From Ruficoccus sp. ZRK36 (GTDB lineage: Bacteria; Verrucomicrobiota; Verrucomicrobiia; Opitutales; Cerasicoccaceae), in assembly GCF_019603315.1 (NCBI RefSeq), contig NZ_CP080649.1, forward strand, positions 3,563,436-3,627,435: 64,000 bases of DNA, read 5' to 3'. Below are positions 10,920-21,467 of the stretch, one piece after another (position 1 is the stretch's first letter; each line of letters opens with the position of its first letter). Position numbers and translations under genes: made by a program. Under the pieces are notes generated by a model, which worked only from the letters and a program-made list of their open reading frames with translations, did not search any database and had not been told where the DNA came from.

Positions 10920-11255
10920 TTAAAAGAAGCGGATGGTCTTGGAGGCCATGCGCTCGTGCTCCTCGTCGGTGCAGGGGGCGTCGATCGGCACATCGACATT
11001 CTTGTCGCTGGGTTGCACGAGCTGGTTGCTGAGCATGTAGTTCTCGACTTCTTCTCCGCTTACGTCAGCCAGCATCACGCCATCGACCTCGACACAGGGG
11101 GAAAGGGTCTGGCCGGACTTCTCGACCATCTCGGCATAGTTTTCCGGAAAGTTGATGATGTCGATGTCTTCGTAATCGATGCCGTATTTGCTAAAAATTG
11201 CGCGTACACCATTGCTCCATCCGCAATGGGGTTTCAGATATGCTTTTACTTTCAT
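10920..11255 (-). CDS. Monothiol glutaredoxin-like protein
   Basis: The 111 residues have a thioredoxin-fold start, MKVKAYLKPHCGWSNGVRAI, and a monothiol CxxS-type active site (Cys11, Ser14). The cis-Pro segment is TLSPCVEVDG, followed by a GEEVENYMLSNQL helix. Unlike the CGFS class, the motif here is CGWS. The C-terminal extension of about 30 residues (DVPIDAPCTDEEHERMASK) carries another Cys. Such proteins act in Fe-S cluster trafficking or glutathione-linked redox chemistry, and which applies here is unknown. It is monocistronic, with a terminator immediately downstream. Confidence 0.8.
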   Translation of the reverse strand: MKVKAYLKPHCGWSNGVRAIFSKYGIDYEDIDIINFPENYAEMVEKSGQTLSPCVEVDGVMLADVSGEEVENYMLSNQLVQPSDKNVDVPIDAPCTDEEHERMASKTIRFF

Positions 11256-11391
11256 TCGAGACCTAGAGTTTGATTCGGGTTAGATTGTTGCTGTTATGCC
11301 GGGTAAAATCCCTTAGATATTAATGCTTCAGGAAACGCAAAAATTCAACCGGTGCAGCAACAAAAAATTAACGCTGGTGTCACACATAAGT

Positions 11392-11462
11392 CCAGCTTTC
11401 ATCAAGGCTGAGGGGGAATCGCCCCAGGCAAACCGGCCCAAGATAAGCCAACCGGGCACCTG
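11392..11462. other. Possible structured RNA or regulatory element (unclassified)
   Basis: This 265-bp gap between divergently transcribed genes contains three consecutive pairings: CAGC/GCTG (11393-11410), GGGG/CCCC (11412-11425), and a nested CAGG...CCGG...CCGG...CCTG stem at 11425-11462. It starts about 60 bp before the UbiA-like gene at 11521 and also lies in the upstream region of the glutaredoxin-like gene. I could not fit it to TPP, cobalamin, c-di-GMP or other riboswitch consensus sequences. It could equally be another intergenic repeat. Confidence 0.3.
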
Positions 11463-11520
11463 AAGGATCATTAAAACAACGCTTGGATCGGCTCCGGCTT
11501 TCCCTCATGCTGCCGCGCTA

Positions 11521-12342
11521 ATGGCCCATATTAGGCATAGAGCGTCCAACACGGTCCCGACCCACCTTTGCTGGTGGCAGTGGCCAAACATCCTGGCTCT
11601 CGATGCCGTCTTTATCGCCGTGATCTGGCAGCACTGGCTGGGCTATCCGGGTGTCGCTGGCTCTCTTGTGCTGGGGCTGTCCGTCTGGCTGACCTATACC
11701 GCCGACCGCTGGATGGACGTGCGGGGGCTGCCTGCCGACCGTATCGTGACCGACCGCCATCGCTTCGCCCGCCGCTGGGAAAAGGAGCTGATCATCGTCT
11801 GGGGTGCAGTGCTGGTCGCAGACATCACGCTCTCCCTCACCGGCCTGAGCGTTGCGCAGTTCGGAGCCGGGCTGTGCCTGCTGGCCCTCTGCATCGCCTA
11901 CTCCATCGCCGTCCACCGGCACCTGCGCATCCCCAAGGAGCTGCTGGTGGCCGCGATCTTCACCGCTGGCACCGGGCTGTATCCGCTCAGCGGTAACCAT
12001 CTGCCCCTGCGCGCAGCAGGGCTCGCGGCCTTATTTCTGCTCGCCTTCGCCAACTGCTCCTTGATCGCCTTTCGCGAGCGCCACATCGACGGGCAAATGG
12101 GCCGCACCTCGCTGGCCCGTCAACACCCGCGCAGTCGTCCGTGGGCTTTTCGGGGGCTGCTGGTAGCCGCCGTACTCGGGCTGGTGATGGCCTTCGGGCA
12201 CTCACCCCAGTATCTGATGGTCAGTGTCTGCGCCGCCGGGATGTTTGCGCTGGGCATGGTCGCCGAGCGCCTTTCTCCGGAGTTTTTCCGCGTACTGGCC
12301 GACGGTATCCTGCTCCTGCCCGTCCTGTGCCTGCTTTTCTAA
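11521..12342 (+). CDS. UbiA-like polytopic membrane protein
   Basis: The 273 residues form about seven to eight membrane helices. After a short basic N-terminus comes PNILALDAVFIAVIW, then WLTYTADRWMDVRGL. The latter is an Asp-containing loop in the place of the first Asp-rich motif of UbiA-type prenyltransferases (DxxxD form). A second polar loop, IAFRERHIDGQMG, lacks a clean DxxxD. Family membership is therefore tentative. The next gene, 13 bp downstream, is a methyltransferase. The pair could modify an isoprenoid or quinone-like lipid, but this is inference from context. The start follows an in-frame stop closely and no strong ribosome-binding site is obvious. Confidence 0.55.
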   Translation: MAHIRHRASNTVPTHLCWWQWPNILALDAVFIAVIWQHWLGYPGVAGSLVLGLSVWLTYTADRWMDVRGLPADRIVTDRHRFARRWEKELIIVWGAVLVADITLSLTGLSVAQFGAGLCLLALCIAYSIAVHRHLRIPKELLVAAIFTAGTGLYPLSGNHLPLRAAGLAALFLLAFANCSLIAFRERHIDGQMGRTSLARQHPRSRPWAFRGLLVAAVLGLVMAFGHSPQYLMVSVCAAGMFALGMVAERLSPEFFRVLADGILLLPVLCLLF

Positions 12343-12354
12343 AAACACCCCGTG

Positions 12355-13038
12355 ATGCCCCAGCAGCCTCCGACGAAAGGCCTCCGTCCCACTCGCAGCC
12401 CCGGCTTTGACCGGGTGGCGCCGCTCTACCCGAGACTGGAGCACCTGGTACACGGGCAGCGGCTGGAGCGCGGCAGGCAGGCCTTTCTACCAGAGCTGGA
12501 AAACTGCCGAAACCTGCTCCTGCTCGGCGAGGGTAACGGGCGCTTTCTGCGTGCGCTCCTCGCGCAGAATCCGACCTGTGCGGTCACGGTCGTCGAGGTC
12601 AGCCCGCGGATGATCGCGCATGCCCGCCAGCGCCTCTCGGCGGCCGACGCGGGCCGCGTCAGCTGGATCGAGGCCTCGGCCCTGGAGGTCGAGCTGCCCG
12701 CCGAGTCTTTTGACGCCGTGGTCACGCACTACCTGTTCGACCTGTTTAACCCGGACGGGCAGGCGCAGATGCTGGCCAACGGACTGCGCGCCCTGCGCGC
12801 CGGCGGCCTGTGGCAGGATACGGAGTTCCGGGCTGACGGCCCTACCCGCTTCGCGCGGCTGAAGAACCGGCTCCTGCTCGCCGCCAGCTACCGCTTTCTG
12901 GGGGCGCTGTGCGACTTCCCGGCCCGCCAGTTAGCTGACCACCGCCCCCTCATGCATGCTGCCGGACTGGAACTGCTGGAGGAGCGCCCGCTCGGGCACC
13001 TGCTGACTGCGCGCCTCTGGCAGCGCACTGAGGCGTGA
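12355..13038 (+). CDS. Class I SAM-dependent methyltransferase
   Basis: A 227-residue Rossmann-fold methyltransferase. SAM motif I is LLLLGEGNGRFLRALL and motif II is VTVVEVSPRMIAHARQRL. SWIEASALEVELPAESFDAVVTHY covers the acidic loop and strand 4, and NGLRALRAGGLWQDTEF is the post-motif region. The N-terminal FDRVAPLYPRLEHLVHG resembles methyltransferases that act on membrane-linked or hydrophobic substrates. It starts 12 bp after the UbiA-like gene and is probably translationally linked to it. A GTG at 12352 is an alternative start directly before the chosen ATG. Confidence 0.8.
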   Translation: MPQQPPTKGLRPTRSPGFDRVAPLYPRLEHLVHGQRLERGRQAFLPELENCRNLLLLGEGNGRFLRALLAQNPTCAVTVVEVSPRMIAHARQRLSAADAGRVSWIEASALEVELPAESFDAVVTHYLFDLFNPDGQAQMLANGLRALRAGGLWQDTEFRADGPTRFARLKNRLLLAASYRFLGALCDFPARQLADHRPLMHAAGLELLEERPLGHLLTARLWQRTEA

Positions 13039-13134
13039 CCAGCCGACCAGAATGTGCCGCCCCACCCATCAAAAACGTGCTTACGCCGCTAAAGCCTTGA
13101 CTGTACGGGGCCGGGTCGGGAGCATCCGCAGCCT

Positions 13135-13734
13135 ATGAAGTTGGTCTGTCTTGACCTTGAGGGGGTGCTGATCCCGGAAATCTGGATGGCCGTCGCCGAG
13201 AAAACCGGCGTCGAGGGGCTACGCCGTACCACCCGCGACGAGCCGGACTACGACGTGCTCATGAACTACCGGCTGGGCCTGCTGGCCGAGCACGACATCC
13301 GCCTGCCTCTGATCCAGGAAGTCATCGGTACGCTTTCGCCCCTGCCGGGCGCCAAGGAGTTCACCGCGTGGCTCAAGAGCGTCAGCCAGGTCATTATCCT
13401 TTCGGACACCTTTGCTCAGTTCGCCGCCCCGCTCATGCGTCAGCTGGACTACCCGACCCTCTTCTGCCACGAGCTCGTGGTAGATCCGGAGGGACGCATC
13501 ACCGGCTACGCCCTGCGCCAGAACGACCAGAAGCGCAAGGCCATCGAGGCCTTCCGCAGCCTGAACTTTGAGACCATCGCCTCCGGCGACTCCTACAACG
13601 ACCTGAGCATGATCCAGAGTGCCGACCACGGCATTCTTTTCCGCCCCTCGGACGCCTTCGCGGCCGAGTACCCGGAGTTCCCCGTCACCCGCGAGCACGC
13701 CGAGCTGCGTGCCGAGATCGAAAAGCACCTCTAA
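13135..13734 (+). CDS. thrH: Phosphoserine phosphatase / homoserine phosphotransferase
   Basis: ThrH is a HAD enzyme that dephosphorylates phosphoserine and can pass the phosphate to homoserine, linking serine and threonine synthesis. The 199 residues align over their full length with the Pseudomonas-type protein. Motif I is CLDLEGVLIPEIW with nucleophile Asp7, the next segments are TTRDEPDYDVLM and IILSDTF (motif II Ser), LMRQLDYPTLFCH is conserved, and motif III/IV is IASGDSYNDLSM. HADs usually have Asp two residues after the nucleophile, but here it is Glu9, as is normal for ThrH. It stands between the methyltransferase and purM on the same strand. Confidence 0.93.
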   Translation: MKLVCLDLEGVLIPEIWMAVAEKTGVEGLRRTTRDEPDYDVLMNYRLGLLAEHDIRLPLIQEVIGTLSPLPGAKEFTAWLKSVSQVIILSDTFAQFAAPLMRQLDYPTLFCHELVVDPEGRITGYALRQNDQKRKAIEAFRSLNFETIASGDSYNDLSMIQSADHGILFRPSDAFAAEYPEFPVTREHAELRAEIEKHL

Positions 13735-13814
13735 GCCCTCTGCGGCGAATCCCCACCGCTGATTTCTGAAAAATCAGCCTGACGAGCCGCCCGAACTTCC
13801 CTAAAACCTTTTCC

Positions 13815-15017
13815 GTGTCAGATTCCCAACCAGATACCGGTCGCTACGCAGCGCGTGGCGTTTCAGCTACCAAGGGCGAAGTCCACGCCGCCGTGGATAA
13901 ACTCGATCAGGGCCTTTTCCCCGGCGCGTTCTGCAAGATCGTCCCCGACGTGCTCACCGGCGATCCGACCAAGTGCAACCTGATCCACGCCGACGGCTCG
14001 GGCACCAAGTCCCTCATCGCGTACCTGCACTTCCGCGAGACGGGCGACGCCTCGATCTTCCGGGGCATCGCCCAGGACAGCATCGTCATGAACATCGACG
14101 ACCTGCTCTGCGTTGGCGCCACCGGCCCAATCCTGATCAACAGCACCGTCAACCGCAACGCTCGCGCCTTTCCCGGTAATGCGCTGGCCGAGTTGATCAA
14201 CGGCACCGAAGACTTTCTGGCCAACCTGCGCGAATACGGCGTGAACATCGTATCCGGCGGGGGCGAAACCGCCGACGTAGGCGACTGCACGGACACCGTC
14301 ACGGTGGACAGCTGCGCCGTCGCCGTGATGGACCGCGACAAGGTCATCACCGGCGAGAAGATCGTCCCCGGCCTCTCCATCATCGGCATCAGCTCAGCCG
14401 GACAGGCTAACTACGAATCCTTTGTCAACAGCGGTATCGGCAGCAACGGCCTGACCAGCGCCCGCCACGAGATGCTCTCCACCTACTACCGCGACACGTA
14501 TCCGGAGACCTATGACAAGGCCACTCCGGCGGACCTCGTGTACTGCGGCCCCTACAAGCTCGACGACAAGCTCCCTGACGGTGACGGCATGACCGTGGGC
14601 GAGGCTATCCTCAGCCCCACTCGCACCTACGCCCCCATCGTCACCAAGCTCCTCGCCGACTACCGCGAGAGCGTGCGCGGGCTCGTCCACTGCTCCGGCG
14701 GCGGTCAGGGCAAGTGCCTGCGCTTCGGGAACAACGTCCACTTTATCAAGAACCAGCTCCTGCCCATCCCGCCGGTCTTCCGGGCCATTCAGGCCGCCAG
14801 CATGACCCCGTGGAAGGAGATGTACCAAGTCTTCAACATGGGCCACCGCCTGGAGGTGTATTGCCCACCCGAGGATGCTGACACGCTGCTGGCCACCATC
14901 CGCTCCTTTGGGGTCGAGGCCGATGTCGTCGGCCGCACCGAGAAGAGCCAGCGCGAAAACGGCGCCAACCACCTCACTCTCTTCCACGGTGAGGAAATGC
15001 TCAGCTACGCCCTCTAG
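13815..15017 (+). CDS. purM: Phosphoribosylformylglycinamidine cyclo-ligase (AIR synthetase)
   Basis: PurM closes the imidazole ring in step five of purine synthesis, using ATP. The 400 residues start with GTG and are longer than E. coli PurM (345). They follow the Bacteroidetes-type form: [20 protein letters not shown], then [46 protein letters not shown] and [14 protein letters not shown]. The Asp-rich and Gly-rich loops needed for ATP and FGAM binding are present. No ATG fits upstream. It is a single gene, about 80 bp after thrH. Confidence 0.94.
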   Translation: MSDSQPDTGRYAARGVSATKGEVHAAVDKLDQGLFPGAFCKIVPDVLTGDPTKCNLIHADGSGTKSLIAYLHFRETGDASIFRGIAQDSIVMNIDDLLCVGATGPILINSTVNRNARAFPGNALAELINGTEDFLANLREYGVNIVSGGGETADVGDCTDTVTVDSCAVAVMDRDKVITGEKIVPGLSIIGISSAGQANYESFVNSGIGSNGLTSARHEMLSTYYRDTYPETYDKATPADLVYCGPYKLDDKLPDGDGMTVGEAILSPTRTYAPIVTKLLADYRESVRGLVHCSGGGQGKCLRFGNNVHFIKNQLLPIPPVFRAIQAASMTPWKEMYQVFNMGHRLEVYCPPEDADTLLATIRSFGVEADVVGRTEKSQRENGANHLTLFHGEEMLSYAL

Positions 15018-15107
15018 CAGGAAGAATACGGGGCTACGCGTCCCGCCTTCGGAGATTGCGGTACAGCGGCGGTTGTGCTAACGGTTTAGCTCAACCTCAC
15101 CGCCCTT

Positions 15108-16085
15108 ATGTCTCTCCCACGCACCTTTCTCGCCCTGCTGTGTCTGGGCACCGTTTCGCTGCACGCTGACGATTACTTCGACGCCGCTCAGGTCTGCACC
15201 CTTGAGGGACAGGCCACCTCCCCCACGCGCTACGGACGCGCGGTCTACTCCGAGTTCGTAGCAGGCAGCCGGCTGGAGCCCTACTCTTACGACACGACGC
15301 GCGCCGTCTCCGCCAAGGGCGTAGCATACTTCGACCTCAACCAGGACGGCCTGCGTGCCGCGCTGGAAGATCCGCAAGGCGCGCGCCTTTACCTGAGTTT
15401 TATCCTGCTAAAAACCGTTGGTGAGCCCGGCCCGCTGCGAGTCTCGTATCTGGGGATGCAGGACGACATCAACTCCGAGGCCAGCCGCGCCCGGCAGTTT
15501 CGCTCCGAGCCGCTCCAGAGCGTCGGTCGTGTGCTGGAGCCCAGCTCGCAGCCTGGCCTGAAAATCGTCGATGTCACCCCGCTGCTGAAAGCGCCAGTCA
15601 ATGCCCGTTGGCTCGTCGTACGCTTCGAGCAGGACGGCTACCGCCCCACAAACAACGGGAAAAGCGACCTCTACCAGTTTAACGGCAATAACAGCTCTGT
15701 CCGCCTCACGCTCAGCACGCGTGATAATGCGCATCAGGCCGTCGTCGCTGGCTACGAATCCGGGGGACTGGCCGGAGCCATCGACCTCGACAACGATGGG
15801 CAGCCCAATCTGAGCAGTGATCCCGTCCCCACCCTCGGGCAGACCAATGTCAAAGTCCGCACGATCTATCTCGGGGGGAGCCAACAGGGCAACCCAAACG
15901 GCCAGCCCGTCACCAGCGGCGGCGTTTCCTCTGGTGTGCAGGGAACCGTAGCTACCGAGCAGCCCATGCTGCCGGACGTGCATACCCAGCAGGTCGGCAC
16001 GGGTAACTTTGACCAGAGCGAAGACAATCTGCCCGGCTCATCCGGTACCTTCACCGGCGACGAGCAGGGCGAGTTCGGCGAGTAG
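15108..16085 (+). CDS. Secreted protein of unknown function
   Basis: The 325 residues start with a cleavable signal peptide, MSLPRTFLALLCLGTVSLHA, with likely cleavage at HADD. The middle part (about 40-210) is beta-rich, with KGVAYFDLNQDGLRAAL, RLYLSFILLKTVGEPGPL and ARWLVVRFEQDGYRP, which suggests a jelly-roll or carbohydrate-module-like sandwich. IDLDNDGQPN looks like a Ca2+-binding loop. The last 80 residues are Gly/Ser/Gln-rich and end in acidic repeats (GDEQGEFGE), probably disordered. It is convergent with the solute-binding gene, with only 15 bp between stops that include a CCCC-TTC-GGGG hairpin. No family was recognised. Confidence 0.7.
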   Translation: MSLPRTFLALLCLGTVSLHADDYFDAAQVCTLEGQATSPTRYGRAVYSEFVAGSRLEPYSYDTTRAVSAKGVAYFDLNQDGLRAALEDPQGARLYLSFILLKTVGEPGPLRVSYLGMQDDINSEASRARQFRSEPLQSVGRVLEPSSQPGLKIVDVTPLLKAPVNARWLVVRFEQDGYRPTNNGKSDLYQFNGNNSSVRLTLSTRDNAHQAVVAGYESGGLAGAIDLDNDGQPNLSSDPVPTLGQTNVKVRTIYLGGSQQGNPNGQPVTSGGVSSGVQGTVATEQPMLPDVHTQQVGTGNFDQSEDNLPGSSGTFTGDEQGEFGE

Positions 16086-16100
16086 TACCCCCTTCGGGGA

Positions 16101-17012
16101 TTACAAATCCGTGGCGTAGGGCAGCCACTTCTTGATCACCTTGTGGAGATCACCCGAGCTGCGGAACTGCGTCAGGAAGGTATTGCACTCTTCGAGCAGC
16201 TCGAGGTCGTCCTTGCGGACAGCCCAGGCGAGATACTCCTCAGTAAGTGAAACGACCATCGGCGCCAGGCCACTGTCCTCATTTTCGGAGGCCAGCCACC
16301 AGACGATCGGTGAGTCATCGATCACCATGTCGATCTTACCGGCGGCCAGATCCTTGGCGGCGTCATTGACATCGCTGTACGGCACGCGCTCGGCGTAGAT
16401 AAAGTTCTCCTGTACGAAAAGATCCCCGGTCGTGCCCTTTTCGACACCGACGCGGCCCTTGGTATTGAGCAGGCCCAGCGTGTTGCTGTACTTACCCAGC
16501 TCACTGCGGTGCACCAGCGGCATCTGCCCGACCTTCATGTACGGTTGGGAAAAGTTCACCCGGATGGCGCGCATCTCGGTGAAGGACATACCCGACATGA
16601 TGATGTCGATCTTGTTATCGAGCAGGGCCGGGATCAACTGATGGAAAGGCAGCTGCACAAACTCCACCTCGCGCCCGATGGACTTGCCGAGGTAGGTGGC
16701 CAGATCAGCCTCGATACCGGAGACTTTGTTCCCCTGTAAAAAGATGACGGGCGGGCCGCTCGGGTTAACCCCTACCCGCAGCTTGGCGGCGGTCTTCGGA
16801 GTGACGCCTTTCGCGAAATCCGGGGCGAGCGGGCCGTCCCCACTTACCTGCTTTTGAGTGGCGGACGTCTTGGCGCCAGCGTAGTCCGGAGCGACCGGGC
16901 TATCAGCATCCGCAGACTCGGCGGCAGTGGCCGAGAGCAGGCCGATAGAGAGAATAGCAAACAGACCGATCCAAAGACGGCCCCACGACAGTCGCGCAGC
17001 GGATAAAATCAT
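16101..17012 (-). CDS. Family 3 extracellular solute-binding protein
   Basis: The 303 residues form a periplasmic amino-acid-type binding protein (SBP_bac_3). The signal peptide spans residues 1 to about 31 and ends LLSATAAES. A linker at about 33-70 contains two similar units, PVAPDYAGAKT and PLAPDFAKGVT. The ligand-binding core then starts LRVGVNPSGPPVIF and includes VSGIEADLATYLGKSIG, IDIIMSGMSFTEMRAIRVNFSQPY, GRVGVEKGTTGDLFV and IDMVIDDSPIVWW. No permease or ATPase gene is adjacent, so this may be an orphan binding protein or a cyclohexadienyl-dehydratase-like or sensor module. Ligand is unknown. Confidence 0.85.
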   Translation of the reverse strand: MILSAARLSWGRLWIGLFAILSIGLLSATAAESADADSPVAPDYAGAKTSATQKQVSGDGPLAPDFAKGVTPKTAAKLRVGVNPSGPPVIFLQGNKVSGIEADLATYLGKSIGREVEFVQLPFHQLIPALLDNKIDIIMSGMSFTEMRAIRVNFSQPYMKVGQMPLVHRSELGKYSNTLGLLNTKGRVGVEKGTTGDLFVQENFIYAERVPYSDVNDAAKDLAAGKIDMVIDDSPIVWWLASENEDSGLAPMVVSLTEEYLAWAVRKDDLELLEECNTFLTQFRSSGDLHKVIKKWLPYATDL

Positions 17013-17244
17013 AGTTTCGATGAGAAAGAGGATTGCTGCGCAGCATTGAACAGGCCAACCCCAGCGGCAACCCTAAACTCAAGCGCACGGCATGAGTGCG
17101 CATCGTTTCAGTAAGCCGCTGATAGAAGAACATCAAAACCGGAGTGCTACCAAACCCCAATCGTATTGGACGGAAAATGGCGGGATCGTGTCAGGTGAAA
17201 TCTCCATGGCGGTCCAACGTTTGAGCGCAGCTCGGACGCTGGAC

Positions 17245-17291
17245 CGAAAGTGCAGGCTTTGCCTGCCGCGGGTGCGGGCTGCGCAAGCCCG
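17245..17291. repeat. Intergenic repeat, TGCCGCGGGTG / GGGCTGCG-AAGCCC family
   Basis: This begins GAAAGTGCAGG and contains TGCCGCGGGTG followed by GGGCTGCGCAAGCCC. The same string order recurs at 51639-51685 (same strand) and 28133-28198 (opposite strand). It lies in the 297-bp gap between the solute-binding gene and acs, which otherwise holds no visible gene. Confidence 0.7.
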
Positions 17292-17309
17292 AAAAATCAA
17301 CCCGTTTAC

Positions 17310-19268
<1,959 letters not shown>

Positions 19269-19354
19269 AACAAAAACAACTAGAGGTGAACAGTTGCCTT
19301 AATATCCCCAGTTTTAACTCACGGTCAAATGAAAAGTCCGGGTGGCACCCGGAG

Positions 19355-19394
19355 GCAGAACAGAGTCCTGCACCTGTGATGCTCACGCATCACT
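19355..19394. repeat. Intergenic repeat, GTCCTGCACCTGTGATGC family
   Basis: AGTCCTGCACCTGTGATGC followed by a GTGATGCTCACGCATCAC palindrome. It is a copy of the element at 10805-10843, with a degraded left palindrome. Confidence 0.65.
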
Positions 19395-19435
19395 CTATTG
19401 CTGCCCAGCCGGAGTGTCCATTGCGGTCACGCCCC

Positions 19436-19924
19436 CTAGCGCTTCCACCGGGCGGTCGCGCACTGGCCGGGGCCGGAGTACACCCGTACCGTGATGGCGT
19501 GGATGAGCAGCTCGGGCTGCGAGGCGAGGTCCTCCATGAAGCGCTTCAGGAACCAAGCCGAAAGCTCCTCGACGGTGACGTTGCGCAGCGGCAGCACGCA
19601 GACATCGCGCTTGAGAAAGGGCAGCCGCTCCTCGCCGTAAACCGCCGTCAGCCCGCTCTCGGTCTCCTCGATTTTGAGGAAGGGAGATTCGCCGGGGAGC
19701 AGAAAGCGCTCGTTAAGCTCATCGCAGTATGCCTCGGCCTGGCGCTTGGCGATGGCGTAGTCAAAGGCCAGTCCGTTGTCACCGACCTCTGCGGTGATCT
19801 CGACCCCGACATTCCAGTTGTGCCCGTGCAGGTTCTCCCGCACCTCGGCTGAAAAAATCGTAAAGTGTCCGGCGGAGAACTTGAAGTGCTCCTTGGCCAG
19901 TTCCAGGGTCGTCAGCGGCGGCAT
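19436..19924 (-). CDS. PTPS-family protein lacking the catalytic Cys (PTPS-III-like)
   Basis: The 162 residues have the tetrahydropterin-synthase T-fold. Zinc ligands are His20 in FKFSAGHF and His33/His35 in RENLHGHNWNV. The usual catalytic Cys four residues before HGH is Arg, and a Glu sits at Glu30 to give ExxHGH. That pattern is known from PTPS-III enzymes, which form 6-hydroxymethyl-dihydropterin and bypass dihydroneopterin aldolase (FolB) in folate synthesis. LPLRNVTVEELSAWFLKRF and the C-terminal VRVYSGPGQCATARW are further family segments. A separate canonical QueD at 26889 has the Cys, so the two probably do different jobs. It is divergent from the glycosyltransferase gene. Confidence 0.75.
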   Translation of the reverse strand: MPPLTTLELAKEHFKFSAGHFTIFSAEVRENLHGHNWNVGVEITAEVGDNGLAFDYAIAKRQAEAYCDELNERFLLPGESPFLKIEETESGLTAVYGEERLPFLKRDVCVLPLRNVTVEELSAWFLKRFMEDLASQPELLIHAITVRVYSGPGQCATARWKR

Positions 19925-20098
19925 CGGATCAGACTATGCCAGACATCCGATCCGGGGAAAGGCAAAACACACGCAACCGGCCACGGCCGCGGCTTTTACA
20001 GCGACGGGTAAAACGCGCCTTGCCAGCACGGTCCCGTCGATGGCACAACGTGTCTCAACCGCCGCAAGACAACGCCCCACCCTTTTCCAAGCACCACC

Positions 20099-21262
20099 GT
20101 GATCCTTTTACTCATCCTCAGTTGCCTTTCCCTCGTCATCTGGCTCGTCTTGACCTTCGGTAAAGGGCAGTTCTGGCGCGTCGAGTTGCCGGTCGATCCC
20201 ATCGAAACACCCCCAAGCTGGCCCGATGTGGTCGCGGTCGTCCCGGCCCGGGACGAGGAGGACGGCGTCGGCCAGTGCGTGACCGGCCTGCTCCTGCAGG
20301 ACTACCCCGGTAAGCTGCGCGTGATCGTCGTCAATGACCACAGCCAGGACAAGACCGTGGCCGAGACCCGGCAGGCCGCCAAAGCCCTCAAGGCCAGTGA
20401 CCGCCTACAGGTGATCGACGCCGAGGACCTCCCGGCGGGTTGGGCGGGAAAGGTCTGGGCCATGCATCAGGGCATCACCCATGGCATTGCCGCTGACGAG
20501 CAACCGGGCTTTGTCTGGCTGACCGACGCGGATATCTTTCACGGGCCGCATGTGCTGCGTAAACTCGTTGCCCAGGCCGAGCATGAGCAACTCGCCCTCA
20601 ACTCGCGCATGGTCATGCTGCGGGCTCTGACCGGTTGGGAGAAGTTCCTCATCCCGGCCTTTGTGCACTTTTTCCGGCTGCTGTATCCGTTCCCGCGCGT
20701 CAACAACCCCACCGACCGCCTCTCCGGCGGAGCTGGAGGATGCATGCTGGTGCGGCGCGAGCATTTAGCCAAAATCGGTGGCATGGAGGCTATTCGCGGG
20801 GCGATCATCGACGACTGCTCGCTGGCCTCCCGGCTCAAGCGCACCGGCCCCATCCGCCTGGAGCTGACTCAGGACTCGCACAGCCTGCGCGGCTACGATG
20901 GGCTGGACGGTATTTTAAAAATGATCCGTCGCACCGCCTACACCCAGCTCAACCACTCGCCCGCCGTGCTCGTCGGCTGCCTGCTGGGCATGGCGCTGGT
21001 CTTCCTCGTGCCGGTCCTGGGCACCCTCCTGATCCCGGGCGTGTGGCGGCTGATCCCGCTGGCTGCCTGGGCCCTGATGAGCGCCACCTACATCCCGATG
21101 CTACGCTTTTACCAAGGCAACCTCCTGCAGGCTCCCCTGCTGCCGCTCGTCTCGGTTTTTTACCTCAAGGCCACGATCGACTCCGCCCGCGCCCACCATG
21201 CCGGACGCGGCAGCGAGTGGAAAGGCCGGGTGGGCAGCCCAGCCGATAGCGCCACAGACTAA
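20099..21262 (+). CDS. HpnB-like membrane glycosyltransferase, family 2
   Basis: The 387 residues have an N-terminal membrane anchor (about 1-20) and a GT-A catalytic domain: VVAVVPARDEEDGVGQCVTG, then VIVVNDHSQDKTVAETR and LTDADIFHGPHVL with the metal-binding DAD. GGAGGCMLVRREHLAKIGG and IIDDCSLASRLK carry the general-base region. Three or four C-terminal helices run from about residue 295 to 365. The arrangement and EDLPAGWAGKVWAMHQG match the hopanoid-associated HpnB family. Other hopanoid genes are not in the window, so the acceptor is unknown. Translation starts at a GTG. Confidence 0.82.
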   Translation: MILLLILSCLSLVIWLVLTFGKGQFWRVELPVDPIETPPSWPDVVAVVPARDEEDGVGQCVTGLLLQDYPGKLRVIVVNDHSQDKTVAETRQAAKALKASDRLQVIDAEDLPAGWAGKVWAMHQGITHGIAADEQPGFVWLTDADIFHGPHVLRKLVAQAEHEQLALNSRMVMLRALTGWEKFLIPAFVHFFRLLYPFPRVNNPTDRLSGGAGGCMLVRREHLAKIGGMEAIRGAIIDDCSLASRLKRTGPIRLELTQDSHSLRGYDGLDGILKMIRRTAYTQLNHSPAVLVGCLLGMALVFLVPVLGTLLIPGVWRLIPLAAWALMSATYIPMLRFYQGNLLQAPLLPLVSVFYLKATIDSARAHHAGRGSEWKGRVGSPADSATD

Positions 21263-21366
21263 AAGTCAGTCAGCGGGCCTGCCTCGACCACAGCAGCAAT
21301 CCCCCCTCAGGACCTTTAGCCGCGAAGCTTAGTGTGGAGTCAGCTAAGTCTTTAGTAAAAATATTT

Positions 21367-21443
21367 CACCGCAGAGACACAAAGGCGCAGAGCGGTTCAG
21401 CCATTGATGGCGCATTATGTGTTTTTTGCGCCTTTTCGTGGCC
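21367..21443. repeat. Inverted-repeat element, CGCAGAGACACAAAGGCGCAG family
   Basis: ACCGCAGAGACACAAAGGC (from 21368) faces an imperfect reverse copy, TTTTTGCGCCTTTTCGTGG (21425-21443). A related sequence, seen in reverse as TTTGCGTCTTCGTGTCTTTG, lies near 24580-24599. It sits in the 205-bp gap between two convergent genes. Confidence 0.65.
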
Positions 21444-21467
21444 TGTTAATTCTTGGCTAACGGGACA

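Noticed and set aside
11392..11484. TPP riboswitch suggested by GGCTGAGG and ACCTGAAGGATC
   Set aside because: The order and spacing differ from the THI element (no CTGAGA-ACCC-GAACCTGATC layout), and the downstream gene is not a thiamine gene.
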